This document shows, one piece after another, positions 10,034-21,747 of a DNA stretch of 64,000 bases. A program made the translations under genes and the position numbers. This DNA comes from Akebia trifoliata (lineage: Eukaryota; Streptophyta; Magnoliopsida; Ranunculales; Lardizabalaceae): NCBI GenBank assembly GCA_017979445.1, contig CM030718.1, positions 16,718,760 through 16,782,759 of the forward strand. Direction: 5' to 3'. The number at the start of each line of letters is the position of its first letter. The first letter of the stretch is position 1. Under the pieces are notes generated by a model, which did no database searches, was not told the origin of the DNA, and saw nothing but the letters and a program-made list of their open reading frames with translations.

Positions 10034-12060
10034 TTCTAACTATTGACTTGATATTGACGTTTACTCTAACTGACCGGATTTACAACCCTAGCTAGACTAT
10101 GGACGATTGAGCTTAGATACAATGATAACCTAGTAACCTCTTTGAAAGTGAATTTAACCAATTTCAGTGTCACCCCCTTGATAACATTTTAAATGAACCC
10201 TGAGATTTTATTGAATTTTGTGCACCAGTCCCTTAAACAATTCATCCATTTAATGATTATTCAGAAGGAAAATAATTTTATTACACTATTCAAAATAATG
10301 TTTTTATTGAATAACGATTTTCACAATTCTGATTATTTTTTGCAATCATTTTCTTTTTAGAATAACATATTTTGATAATTTTACAAGGTCCATGTAAAAA
10401 ATAGATTTTTGGTAAAAAAACATATTTCAAAATTTTTCCATGCAAAAATATATCTTTTGTAAATCATTTTTCCTTCATTTTTTTTTCTTTTGGAAAACAT
10501 TTTTTTCTGAAAAATAGTTTTTTATTTGGAAAGCATTCTCTCTTGAAAAATCTTGTTCTTATGAAAAATATTTGTTGGAAAATAATTTTTCTTAGAAAAT
10601 ATTTTTTCTAAAGAATAACACTTTTTCTGGAAAACACTTCTTTTGGAAAACATTTTTTTCTAAAAAATACTTTCCCTTTGTAAACTATTTTTCTTCTTTG
10701 AAAATTTGATTTCTATTTCGATTTAAATGGCCCGGTCCATCAGGATTGTTGGATCGAGTTGGGCTGGGTTATTTGCAAGAGATGGATTTTTTATTGGGTC
10801 GGTGCACCCATTTTAATTTTCAAAAACAACACTTTTGATCCTTGAGGACAATCATACACTCTGATCTCATCCTTCACATCATTCGCATACATTCACCAAT
10901 CAAAAGGTTACATTCAATAAACAACTCGGGAACACCTACGATAAGTTCGAGTCGTGACCTACAGGGAAGGTTTCTAGACACTAGGCTTACTACGTGCAAT
11001 GCATTTTTATCTGGCCACCCTTGCCCAAGCACACCTATATACCTCTCGATACGTGGTGACTTGGCTTGATATACCGTATAGGTGATAATCTAAAACCTCA
11101 ACTCATTTCTCTGAAGTCAAAAACAGTCAGTTTAATCTCCAGTTGAGAGGTGGCGCATAATGCTGAGCAAGGGCCCACTTAAATACCTCTCGTCTAGAAT
11201 AGACGTAGTCTATTCCCCTTCGTACAGTAGGGTACAACGGGGCAAGATCTTGCTTAGGCACTGGTTTTGACCAAGAAGTGCAATTGATATACTTAGATTA
11301 TCTTTTGCATACCTATGGGTACGGGTCAAGAGTTTAGTTTTCATAAATGGTTTAGCATCCCACGGGGGGACCGACACGTACTAGTACTACATTGGCAATC
11401 GGGACATGTGACTGTGTGACTTACAATAGGTCAAAGGCTCAGGTCGCTCCAGCCTGGGTGCATTAATATACTTCTCAGAATCACCTGATCAGACGGTATT
11501 GATGCCCCAGTTTGATATACCCTAAGGTACGTGATTGGAGTTGTGGTTTTCATGAATGACTTCGCATCTCCGAAGAGACCGGGCCACGCACTAGTGCCAC
11601 GTTGGCTATATGGGACATGTAAGTGAGTAAAACAGTAAACGTGCATGTGGGGTGTGCAAAATAGGGTGGGGTGTGCCCGGGGTTTTTTCAAACACATGGG
11701 CCCATGGGTCAGATTATGTCATCACATATGGGTATCAAATGAATATCGATCAAGAAAATAATACAAAACCCATCACATCGAAATTAAGATGAAAGCAAAC
11801 ACATCACAAATATATCTGTAGAAATCATGGCACATTATATGGGCATATAACACAAATAATAATTAATCTGATCCAACATTAAAAAGGCCCACAAATTTGT
11901 TGTCTATGGTCCAATCAAGGGTTACTTTTGGGTGATCCAAAATAAATCGAGATTCCAATAGATGTTACATTGATGATAGAATGACAATGGTTGAGATGAG
12001 CTCACTCTCAGGAACATTAATTGTGCTAACATTAGATAAATTCGGATTTTCTGTGAATTA
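10034..12060 (-). other. 5' leader of element 1 (part 1)
   Basis: This noncoding leader lies between the gag start remnant (ATG at 10031-10033 on the minus strand) and the tandem block. Two related segments (about 11290-11420 and 11510-11640) each hold a TTTCATRAATG...GCATC...ACTAGT...GGGACATGT core, so there is an internal imperfect duplication of about 200 bp. The leader is shared with element 2 (22440-23220), element 3 (47380-47540) and element 4 (from 63900). Confidence 0.65.
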
Positions 12061-12810
12061 GGAAAATATAATTCGAAGTTGCATCGATGATATCTAAGAC
12101 TCCCAATAATGAAATCGAGTGAACTCAGGTTCTAAATTAATCTACTCGATGAGATCTACATTTTATTAATAGGTGCCCAGACTTAGTTCTCACTAGAATG
12201 TTCTGTAAAAACGTTTTAACATTGCTGTCCCAACCTTCATTCAGAAACAATTCCAGATTTACAGATTGAACTTGCATCGATGATATCTAAGACTTTCGAT
12301 AACGAAATTGAGTGAACTCAGGTTCTAAATTAATCTACTCGATGAGATCTACGTTTTATTAAAAGGTTACCAGACTTAATTCTCAGTAGAATATTCTGTG
12401 AAAACGTTTTAACATTGCTGTCCCAACCTTCATTCAGCAACAATTCCAGATTTACAGATTGAACTTGTATTGATGATATCTAAGGCTTCAGATAATGAAA
12501 CTGAGTGAACTCAGGTTCTAAATTAATTTACTCGATGAGATCTACGTTTTATTAAGAGGTTCCCAGACTTAATTCTCACTAGAATATTCTGTAAAAACGT
12601 TTTAACATTGTTGTCCCAACTTTCATTCAGCAACAATTCTAGATTTACAGATTGAACTTGCATTGATGATATCTAAGGCTTCCGATAACGAAATTGAGTG
12701 AACTCAAGTTTTAAATTAATCTACTCGATGAGATCTACATTTTATTCAGAGGTTTCTAGACTTAATTCTCACTAAAATATTTTATAAAAATGTTTGAATA
12801 TTACTGTACC
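12060..12810. repeat. ~193-bp tandem repeat, four copies, in element 1 leader
   Basis: GCATCGATGATATCTAAG and its variants recur at 12081, 12273, 12467 and 12660, a period of 192-194 bp. Each copy continues through CTCGATGAGATCTAC and GTCCCAACCTTCATTCAG. The copies are about 90-95 % alike by eye. I did not find this repeat in the other three elements. Confidence 0.88.
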
Positions 12811-13050
12811 AACCTTCATCATTCCATCATTTTCATATGTCAATTTGAATCTTTCATTATTTAGGGGTCATCAAAAAGTGATCCTTAATTGGAAAAAAAA
12901 TGCAATACCCAAAATCATCTACAATCAAGTCAAAAAAAAAAACAAACAGAAAAAATAAATAAAATAAATCCAACTAAATAATTAAAAAAAAAATTAGGTC
13001 ATCTTGGCAATGTTCCCATACTTGGGGTTTTTCAAGTTTGATCCTCAATA

Positions 13051-13070
13051 GTCCCTAGTGGAGTTGCCAC
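13051..13070 (-). other. primer-binding site, element 1
   Basis: The minus strand reads TGGCAACTCCACTAGGGAC directly after the 5' LTR end. Versions in other elements (TGGCGACTC...GGGGAC) resemble the primer site I recall for Ogre/Tat elements, reported to use tRNA-Arg; the tRNA assignment is from memory. Confidence 0.7.
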
Positions 13071-14776
13071 TGAAAGAGCCCTCGATTCACGGGGTGCGCG
13101 GATCCGCTTTTGACCCTTGAGGTTTGGGAGTCGCCACCTAGTTATTACGGTCTAGGAACCGATCAATGACTCTAAATAGATAAAGGACTAATCTAAAACA
13201 GAAAAAACTGAATTCGGGGATCATGTTATAGGGTTGGAAGGTGTTAGGCACCAACCCCGCCCGGCCAAAGCCGGTCTCTACTAACTTCCCAAATAAATTA
13301 CATTGCTAAAAAACCTAGATAATAATAAATAAATAAAAGTTATACCTTTCCGATAACAAAGACTTTGTTCCCTCAGATCCGACAAAAATTACTCCTTGTA
13401 CCGTACTCCTTGCTTCGTTCTGTCTTCGGATTTGATTTTTGATCTCCAAGGCAAGGTATCTCTACATTCTTGGATCTGAATTCTTCAAGTTTGTTGTGGA
13501 TTTTAGGATGTTTTTGGAAGGCTTTTAGGTGTTTCTTAGGCTAAAATCAAAGGAGGGATGTTAGGTAAGGAGTTGGTGCTCCAAAACTAAGGTTTATGGG
13601 AGGCTAGGGGGGCTTTTAGACCTACTTCTCTTAGGGTTTATCATTTGATACGAAAATAGGGTGTGAGCACCTCTATTTATAGATTTTTTTAGGGGTTGAT
13701 TTTGATAGAGTTAGTATTTAATTAGAGTTCTTTTAATTAGAGTTGTGTTTTAGTTAGAATTGTTTTAGGTAGAATTGTGTTTTAATTAGAATTGTTTTAG
13801 GTAGAATTATTTTTTAATTAGAACTCTATTAGATAGAGTTATTATTTAATTAAAATTATCTTATGACTTTTGGTTTTATTTGATTGACTTTTAATGTTTT
13901 GACTTTAGTCTTAATTGATTGACTTTTAATATCTTGACTTTAGTTTTGCTTAATTGACTTTAATTTTGACTTTAGTCTTGCTTGATTGACTTTAAATTTT
14001 TGGAGAACCCTCCTCTATTATATTTTTAATTCTTTGGACCCCCAAATGGAGGGGTCCTTAAAGAAATATCTCACGAACCCTCAATAATTTTACTTGAGAG
14101 CCCGATTAATCGATTTTTTTAATTCAAAATTTTAAATTAATTTCATTAATGTTTCACTTTAATCATTTAATGTTTTATTTATTAATTTCGAAATTTTTAA
14201 TTATGAAAATTGTGAAATTACCATTTTTACCCCCGAAAAGGACTTTTCACGTTTTAAGTCGGTTTTTAATGTTCTAGGATATTTCAGAATCGATTTTTTG
14301 TAAGGAATTCAATGGAAATATTGATTTGTGTTATTTATGAAATTTTTTGTGTGAAATGGTCGTGAAGTTTCTGAGGGGTATTTTCGTAATTTTGTCAAAT
14401 TTTGTGAAAATTGGCAAAGTGATTTCTTTAGTTTTGATTTGTTGTTTTATGTGTTTGAATGAGTTTTCCTAAGCGTAACGTAGGTTTTAGGGTTGTTTGA
14501 TGTTAGGGGTATTTTGGTAATTTGATCATTTTTAGTGATTTTTATCGTGAAACTTCTTTTTGGTTTGCAAGATGATGATTTCTATGTTTTTGGGGTTGTA
14601 TTTTCCTAGCGTAGCGTGGTTTCTAAGTTTTGTCAGTTCGAGATACCTCATCTGGATTTCTGAAACATATCTGGTAACAAAATAAAGCATTGGAATGAAC
14701 ATCCATCATTGGGAACCGTTGCGATCGGGTTGACGAGTTGATTAATCAGGTGAATGCAAAAAATGGGGTGTCTACA
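13071..14776 (-). repeat. element 1 5' LTR
   Basis: 1706 bp, collinear with 4161-5910. It begins TGAAAGAGCC and ends GGGGTGTCTACA on the plus strand. The difference in length from its partner comes mostly from small indels and one fewer U3 sub-repeat. Confidence 0.92.
13673..13681 (-). promoter_or_regulatory. TATA box, element 1 5' LTR
   Basis: The minus strand reads TATAAATAG, the likely core promoter of the element 1 genomic RNA. Confidence 0.6.
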
Positions 14777-14781
14777 AGACC
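14777..14781. repeat. target-site duplication of element 1, right (AGACC)
   Basis: Partner of 4156-4160. The interrupted solo LTR resumes directly after it. Confidence 0.9.
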
Positions 14782-15186
14782 CTTCAAAAATACTTAGAAA
14801 TCCATAAAAAAAAGTTAAAAAACACTCCGATTTGGGAAGCAGATACTTAATCTTGGAGATCAGAAGCTGATTCAATGACGGATACAAAGCAAGGAATCTC
14901 TCCACTAGATTTCAAGGAACAAATCATCGTAAATATCTAGATATATTTTTTTTCTATTTATTTTATTGATTTGTTTTAGGCCTTTTAGCAATGTAATTTT
15001 TTTGAAAAATACTAGAGACCGACGTTTGCCGGGCAAGATCGGTGTCTAACACCTTCCAACCCCATAATGTAATCCCCGAATTTAGTTTCTTTTTGTAGAT
15101 TAGTTTTTTTATCCATTTTGAGTCAATGCTCAGCTCATAAATCGTAATAACTAGGTGTCGACGCCCAAACCTCAAAAATCAAAAGC

Positions 15187-15191
15187 AGATC
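15187..15191. repeat. target-site duplication of element 2, left (AGATC)
   Basis: AGATC precedes TGAAAACGCC at 15192. The right partner at 27302-27306 is GGATC, one substitution away. The joined host sequence is the normal end of a family-A LTR. Confidence 0.8.
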
Positions 15192-16787
15192 TGAAAACGC
15201 CTTTGATATGCGGGGTGTGCGTATCCACTTTTGACTTTGAGGTTTGGGAATCGCCACCTAGTTATTACGGTCTAGGAATCTAGCATTGACTCAAAACTAA
15301 TAAAACAACTAATCTACAAAAGATACTAAGTCCGGGGATCACGTTACGGGATTGGAAAGTGTTAGGTACCAATCCTGCCTAGCAAACATCAGTCTTTACT
15401 AATTCCTAAGAATATTACATTACTAAAGACTTAAAATAAATAAAAACATAAAGAAATTGTACCTGTGACGATCGCAAAGACTTGTTCCCTCAGATATGGT
15501 ATAACAACTTCTTATATGAATTCTCCTCGCTTTGTTTTATCATAAGATCTGCTTCGGATATCCAAAACAAAGTACCTTTTCCTTAGATATGAGTTTTTCC
15601 TAGTATTGTGATGGGTTTCTAGGTGATTTTTGAGGAGTTTCGAGAGTCTTTTTGATAAAAATTAAGGTTTGGATGATAGGTAAGGGGTTAGGACTTCAAA
15701 ATCAGGGTTTTGGGAAGGATAGGGTGGCTTTTTGACCTACTTTTTCTAAGATTTTCTTTGACCTACGAAATTAGGTTGTAGAGACTCTCTATTTATAGAG
15801 TTTTTTGGGTAGAGTTAGTGTTTGATTAGATTTCTTTTAGGATTTTAATTAGGGTTTTGACTTTAGTCTTATGAGATTGACTTGGTCTTTTTAGATTAGG
15901 GTTTTGACTAAAGTCTTATGAGATTGACTTGATTCCTTTAGGTTAGGATTTTAATTAGGCTTTTAACTTTAGTCTTATGAGATTATCTTGATTATGGTTT
16001 TAATTAGGGTTTTGACTTAAGTCTTATGAGATTGACTTGATTTTTTTATATTAGGGTTTTGACTTAAGTCTTATGAGATTGACTTGGTTTCTTTAGATTA
16101 GGATTTTGACTTAAGTCTTATGAGATTGACTTGATTTATATTTTTAAATTAATTTTATTAATATTTTATTTTACGTTAATTAATATTTTATTTATTAATT
16201 TTAAAATTAAAATTTTTAAAAATTGAAAAATTACCGTTTTGCCATCGAATAAAACTTTTGTGTTTCAAGTCAGTTTTTGATGTTCCGGGATGTTTTGGAA
16301 TCAATTTTTCGTAAGGAATTCAATGGGATTATTGGTTTGTGTTATTTATGAAATTTTTGACGTGAAATGATTGTCAACCTTTATGAGGGGCATTTTCATA
16401 ATTTTATCAAATTTAGTGAAAATTGGCAAAATGGTTTATTTGATTATATTTTGTTGTTTTATGTATTCGAATGGGTTTTCCTAAGCGTAAGGGGGGCGCT
16501 AAGGATGTTTTGATGTTAGGGGTATTTTGATAATTTAATCATTATTTAATTATTTTTACTGTGGAGTTTTTTTTGTCTGCAAGATGATGATTTCTATGTT
16601 TTTGTGGTTCTATTTTTCTAGCGTAATGTGGTTTCTATAGTTTTGTTAGTTTGAGATACCTCATCTGAATTTCTGAAACATATCTAGTAACAAATAAAAC
16701 AGTAAAATAAACATCCATCATTGGGAATTGTCGTGCTTGAATTGACGAGTTGATTAATCAGGAAAGTATGAAAATGAGGTGTCTACA
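15192..16787 (-). repeat. element 2 3' LTR
   Basis: 1596 bp, from TGAAAACGCC to GAGGTGTCTACA. Its U3 has an expanded set of sub-repeats (GACTTAAGTCTTATGAGATT and variants, about six copies at 15845-16140). Confidence 0.9.
15789..15797 (-). promoter_or_regulatory. TATA box, element 2 3' LTR
   Basis: The minus strand reads TATAAATAG, within the longer palindromic CTCTATTTATAGAG. Confidence 0.6.
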
Positions 16788-16800
16788 GATGCCCCTTTTT
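16788..16800 (-). other. polypurine tract, element 2
   Basis: The minus strand reads AAAAAGGGGCATC adjoining the 3' LTR. Confidence 0.85.
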
Positions 16801-17202
16801 GGTAGAGAGTTGAAGGAAACTAGATAGCAAAATCTATTTTGATAGATAGTGTTATATCTGAATGACAAAGCTAGTAACAGTTCATTTTGTAGTCTGATTT
16901 AGCAATTTGTCGGGACATTCAGATTTTTGTGGGTAAAGCTTTTCCTGAACTAAAAAATGTCAGGTCCTTGAGCACGAACTCTCACTGACAACGCCAGATC
17001 CTTAAATTTTAGAAAATTCTCCGTGACTAATGCTAAAGTTCACGTGTGTGCATTGGTGTGATGCTAATTTTGAAAAAGTACGCTTCTATTTTGTGCATTT
17101 ATGAAAAAAATTGAGTAAGGTGAATTAGCAAAACATGAAATCTGGGCAAAACCTGAGAAAAAATTTGAGTTTGAACAAAAAAAATTAAGATTTGAGCAAA
17201 AG

Positions 17203-17880
17203 TTGAATGTCTTACTCTACCTGTCCAAGGTGAAAGAGTAATGAACTGATTTTTTGGGGAGTCTTACTCTACCTACTCAGGGTGAAAGAGTAATGAACTA
17301 ATTTTTTAGGAGTCCTACTCTACCTACTTAGGGTGAAAGAGTAATTAACTAATTTTTGGAGGAGTCCTACTCTACCTACTCAGAGTGAAAAAGTAATGAA
17401 CTAAGCTTTTTTGGGAGTCCTACTCTACCTGTCCAAGGTGAAAGAGTAATGAATTAATTTTTTGAGGTGTCCTACTCTACCTATTTAGAGTGAAAGAGAA
17501 ATGAACTAAGCTTTTTTGGGAGTCCTACTTTACCTACTCAGGGTAAAAGAGTAATGAACTAATTTTTGGAGGAGTCCTACTCTACCTACTCGGAGTGAAA
17601 GAGTAATGAACTAAGCTTTTTTGGGAGTCCTACTCTACCTACTCAGGGTGAAAGAGTAATGAACTTAGTTTTTTTGGGAGTCCTACTCTAACTACTCAAC
17701 GTGAAAGAGTAATGAATTAATTTTTTGAGGAGTCCTACTCTACCTACATGGAATAAAGAGTAATGAACTAAGCTTTTTTGGGAGTCCTATTCTACCTTCT
17801 CAGGGTGAAAGAGTAATGAACTAATTTTTTGAGGAGTCCTACTCTACTTACTCAGGGTGAAAAAGTAATGAACTAATTTC
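17203..17880 (-). repeat. tandem array of the 50-60-bp unit (element 2)
   Basis: About 13 units of the TACTCTACCTACTCAGGGTG / AAAGAGTAATGAACTAA repeat, the same family as 6262-7505 and 43216-44205 and at the same place in the element. Confidence 0.9.
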
Positions 17881-19150
17881 CTGAGAGAAACAAACGGGGG
17901 ATTAACACCGCATTTGACTTTTTATTTAAAAAACAAAGAGTTGGATTTTATGAAGGTCCGATCAACATTTTAACTTACTTTTGAACCCCAGGGATTTTCA
18001 ACAAATTGCTATCAAGAGGGTAACCTTTTAATTTAGTGTTAACCTTATCCTTTGGAGTTGATTAAACTTTAAAAAAAATGTCCCTAGTTTGACAGAAAAT
18101 ATTGCACAAGGAATAGTTGAACTCAGTTTGAAAAAGACTGCCCCTAGTGTAAAGGGGAAAACTACATACTTTAGAAAAGGAAAATGCCCCTTATTTTAAA
18201 GATTTAAAAATTTTAATTACCGCAAGGGCAATAAAGATTTAACTTTTAACTTTGCCTTTTTATATTGAAGATTTCAAGTCCGGCTCAAAGAAATTGGAAC
18301 AAAATATTTATTTATGAAATTCATCATAGAATCTGTTCTTTCTCCCCGTCGATTCACTTAGGGATATGAAGCTCTTCAGATCAATTATAGATGAGATACT
18401 TGTATCCATTGGGTTTATATTTCATTTAAACTAGATATTGAAACTTGATCATTCTGACTTTTAATGTTTCGGCTCGGACCGCCTTTTAGCTTTTCAACTC
18501 CTTGGATTTTTTCTGTTGCTCTAATTTTTGCCTAGATTGCCCTTTCAAGTTTTCAATCAGTGAGCTTATATTTTTTTTATTTTTGCTATGATTGTTCCCA
18601 AAGTCGTCTTTTTGGATTTTCAATCTTGCGAGCTTGCCTTAATTTTTGCCTGAGTCGTCCTTTCGGGTTTTCAACCTAGCAAGCCCCATTTTCTTTTTTT
18701 TTTCCCCTTTTGAATTTCTAGAGATACTATCAGATCATTCTTTGTTACCTTCCTTGACTTTTTCACACGGTACTTAGGAGGACTTTCATGGGTAAGCTTA
18801 GGACTAGGCATAAAAAAAAAAGAATTTTGAGGCTCAAAAACCCCGAGTGCTCTTTTTTGGCATTTCTTTTAAATTATTTTCTTTTTCTTTTGAATTTGTT
18901 TCTTTGTGGGGGAATATATTTTTTTATTTTGATGTAGTCGGACCTGAAGTAACTTCTCAAGTTGCCTACGTACCCCAGAATTTAGGGATCAAACTAAAAC
19001 GTAGTTCGCATTCTTCCCTCCCCTAGGTTAGGTAATCGAGTTGAGAAAGAAAAAGGCATCATTTTTTTTATAAAGGCTGCAAAGGGCAAAGAAAGGAGAT
19101 ATTGAACTGGGTAGCAGGAAAATTGATTCAGCCAAAGATGACCTCCTTAA
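17881..19150 (-). other. conserved 3' noncoding region of element 2
   Basis: Collinear with 7506-8880. The stem-loops are more decayed here: the one at 18532-18560 has lost two bases of one arm, and the following ones keep only partial pairing. The CTACGTACCCCAGAATTTAG block is at 18966-18985. Confidence 0.7.
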
Positions 19151-20100
19151 ATGTAGTACCGTTTGATCTGGTCAAGGTTGGTTGACTCTGATAGTTCAAT
19201 TCTACCATGATCCTGAAAACTGACATTTTTTTTGAGACAGTATTTTCTTAATGGATGAATCTCTCCAATTGAATTTAGATTTCCTCCTATGGTCAAGGAC
19301 AAGTGCTCAATTTTCTTTTAAGTCTGATGGTTAAATCCTTGACTTATAAGTGGAAAACTTTGATTTTCTTATCAAACGTGTGAGTGACTCTTCTTCTTTG
19401 ATGAGTTTGCATGTGGTACAGAACTCTAAGTTATTTTTCTTCAATCAAGTTTAGTTCTTCATACCCTTGACGGATCTAATCTGCTTCTGACAATTGACTT
19501 TCCTTTCATATCACATAACAATGAGTACTACAGCTTCCGTAGAAAATCGAGTTATACTAATGGTGCAAAAGATAATTTCTTATACCAATCTCAATGTGAC
19601 TGAAATCTCTTTTATGATGATAGTTTCAAGATTTTTGTTGGCCACTTTAATTGCTCCATTGATCTTATTCTAGGAGCTATAATGTGTTGAGAAGTCCAAT
19701 ATTGATATATTTCGTAACTTTTCATCTGATTATGTGAGTCCATTCTGGTTTATACATGTGTTCCCACAGGATGAATATATATTTCGTGTTGAGCAACACC
19801 CAAACTTAACTAACATATCCTCATAGGACCATGCAAGCAAGTCTTTTGAATTTTCTAAATTAATTCATCATCTCTTTGTGTTCCTTGGGGATAAGTCAGT
19901 TCCAATCTGAATTTCTTAGGAAGTATATTTATTCCGAGGTCAATAACCTTGGCTTCTTCGAGCAAGACATTTATCTTCTCATTCAAAAGGGGTTCCTTAT
20001 TAGAAGAATTTCTCCTTGAAGCCAGTTTATTAGTTAATTCGCTAACGCGCTCAAGGTATTCAAAAATTTCCTTTATTTAATTAAATTTAGATGGGGTCCT
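19150..20100 (-). pseudogene. pol remnant of element 2
   Basis: Collinear with 61660-62780 of element 4. On the minus strand it holds the short RT leader followed directly by the C-terminal part of integrase. No open frame exceeds about 60 codons, so this is dead sequence. The RT catalytic region, RNase H and the integrase zinc finger are absent. Confidence 0.65.
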
Positions 20101-20469
20101 AACACCATTGTAGACTCGACAAACTAACTTGACTAATAAAAGATAAAAAAAAAAGACTTGATTATTGAATTTAAAAAAAAAATGGACTCAAGACTCATAA
20201 AAAAACTAGAGACAATTACTCACAATGAATTTGATTACAGATTGAGAACTTGGGATACCATTTCCAAATAGTAGGACTGAGTCTTCTTCTTTGGAATCTT
20301 TGCCTTGTTCAAAGTTACTTCTTCTCCAGTGGCCAAGGCTGCATTTGGTGGCGAAAAACTCATTAGGCACCGTCACTCTAGTAAGAGTGGGGCTGGGAAG
20401 CTTATGATTGACTAAGCGGATGAGAAGGATTAGGTCAAACGAGAGTTGAGTATTGGATACCATGTTCAA

Positions 20470-21747
20470 AGTCTGAGGATGTTGGGAAGTAGGTAAAAGG
20501 TTTGTAATAACATTTGGCTGCTTAGGGGTAGGGACAGTAACTTTTTTGGCGTCAATGAGGTCTTGAACTGTGTAATGAAGAACGACGCAACGATCAGTAA
20601 GATGACAGGGATTTTGGTGAAACTCATAACATAGGTTGGGATTGTGAGAAGTGGAGAGTGGATTTGGTAAAGGTCGAGGTTGGAGAGGTGCAATGAGCCA
20701 TTTATTTAATAGTTCTGAAAGACAATACTCAAAGGCATCCCAAGATTGGTGAATTTCCTACGTGGTCGAGGTTGTATATGGTTAACTTGGTTACTAGGCA
20801 GGATAGTAGATTGGACGAGTGTATTAGATGTATTGGCTACATAGGCGTGATCAGTACTAGACTTGGAAATGGTGAAAGATTTTTTGAGCTTGTTATGAAA
20901 AGGATTGGAAAAGACTCCATAAGCAAAAGTAGCTTCCACTTGGCTACCGGTTTGCAACAGAAACTCAAATGTAGGAAGGTATTGGGAGACTAGATGTCGG
21001 GCATACCCTTGAGAGAGATTTTTTAAGATAATAGCCACTTGTTCTTTCTCTGAAGTTCTATCCCACATTTGGGCAGCCTTGGCCCTCCAACGATCGATGA
21101 AATCATTAAATATTTTCCCATTATTCTGTTTAGTTGACTCCAAATCCCTTCTTGAAGTTTCAATTTCGGTATTGTATTTGTACTGGTGCCAGAAAGCCTT
21201 TGACATATTCTCCCATGTACCTACTGTAGCTGGATCTTGAGACATCAGCTATCGTAGAACTGATGCTGATAGAGTTCGGTGAAATAGTAATGTCATATGT
21301 TCGTCGCTAAGCCTCATAGTGTACATGTTAGTGACATATACTTTGAGATGGGTTCTTATGCAACCTACTCCATTGAACTTATCCATTTCAGGCATTACAA
21401 ATTTATCTGGCAATTGAATCCTAGGGATATGATTTCAAAGCTTCAATACTTGCTACAATCTCATCAATATATTTTATACTCTTCATAGCTGACTCTAATT
21501 GAGACATCCTGTTGGCTAACACAAAATTTTCATCAAAATGTTCTTCATTCCAATAAAGTTCAAAGACCTCATGTGCACGTCTTGTTGCATTTTTTTCTAC
21601 CTTTTTTCCTTTTGGATCGTCCAGGGGATTGCCTGTTAATTCTGAAATCTGTTATAAGGCTTCCACCTTGCCTTTTATACTGTTTATATCAGTGGCAAAG
21701 ACTGCCAAAATCTTACGGATCACTGCAAGCTCAGATTCTGAAGCCAT
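20470..21747 (-). pseudogene. gag of element 2 (Ty3/gypsy Tat-type), broken
   Basis: The start is the ATG at 21745-21747 (MASESELAVIRKIL). The best preserved part is an open stretch at 20706-21245 with the retrotransposon gag core: WENMSKAFWHQYKYN, then FNDFIDRWRAKAAQM, then SEKEQVAIILKNLSQGY. After a frame change the C-terminal signature NPCHLTDRCVV and VQDLIDAKKVTVPTP follows, corresponding to the CxxH...TDxCxxLxxxIQDLID region of Tat elements. Gag forms the RNA-packaging particle. In-frame stops soon after the start and the frame change make it non-functional. Elements 1, 3 and 4 lack this segment. Confidence 0.82.

Larger units (their letters stand above)
4161..14776 (-). mobile_element. 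element 1: non-autonomous Tat/Ogre-like LTR retrotransposon
   Basis: This is a complete 10.6-kb element on the minus strand. The 3' LTR is 4161-5910, the PPT 5911-5923, the tandem array 6262-7505, the conserved 3' noncoding region 7506-9200, the pol remnant 9200-9700, the gag start remnant ends near 10033, the leader is 10034-13050, the PBS 13051-13070 and the 5' LTR 13071-14776. Perfect AGACC duplications flank it. There is no open gag-pol frame; gag and nearly all of pol are deleted. The LTRs look about 95 % identical over their first 140 bp by eye, so the insertion is not very old. Movement would need proteins from another element. Confidence 0.92.

Noticed and set aside
20772..21488. Plus-strand open frames across the gag region
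   Set aside because: They are shadows of the minus-strand gag, which has the recognisable family motifs.
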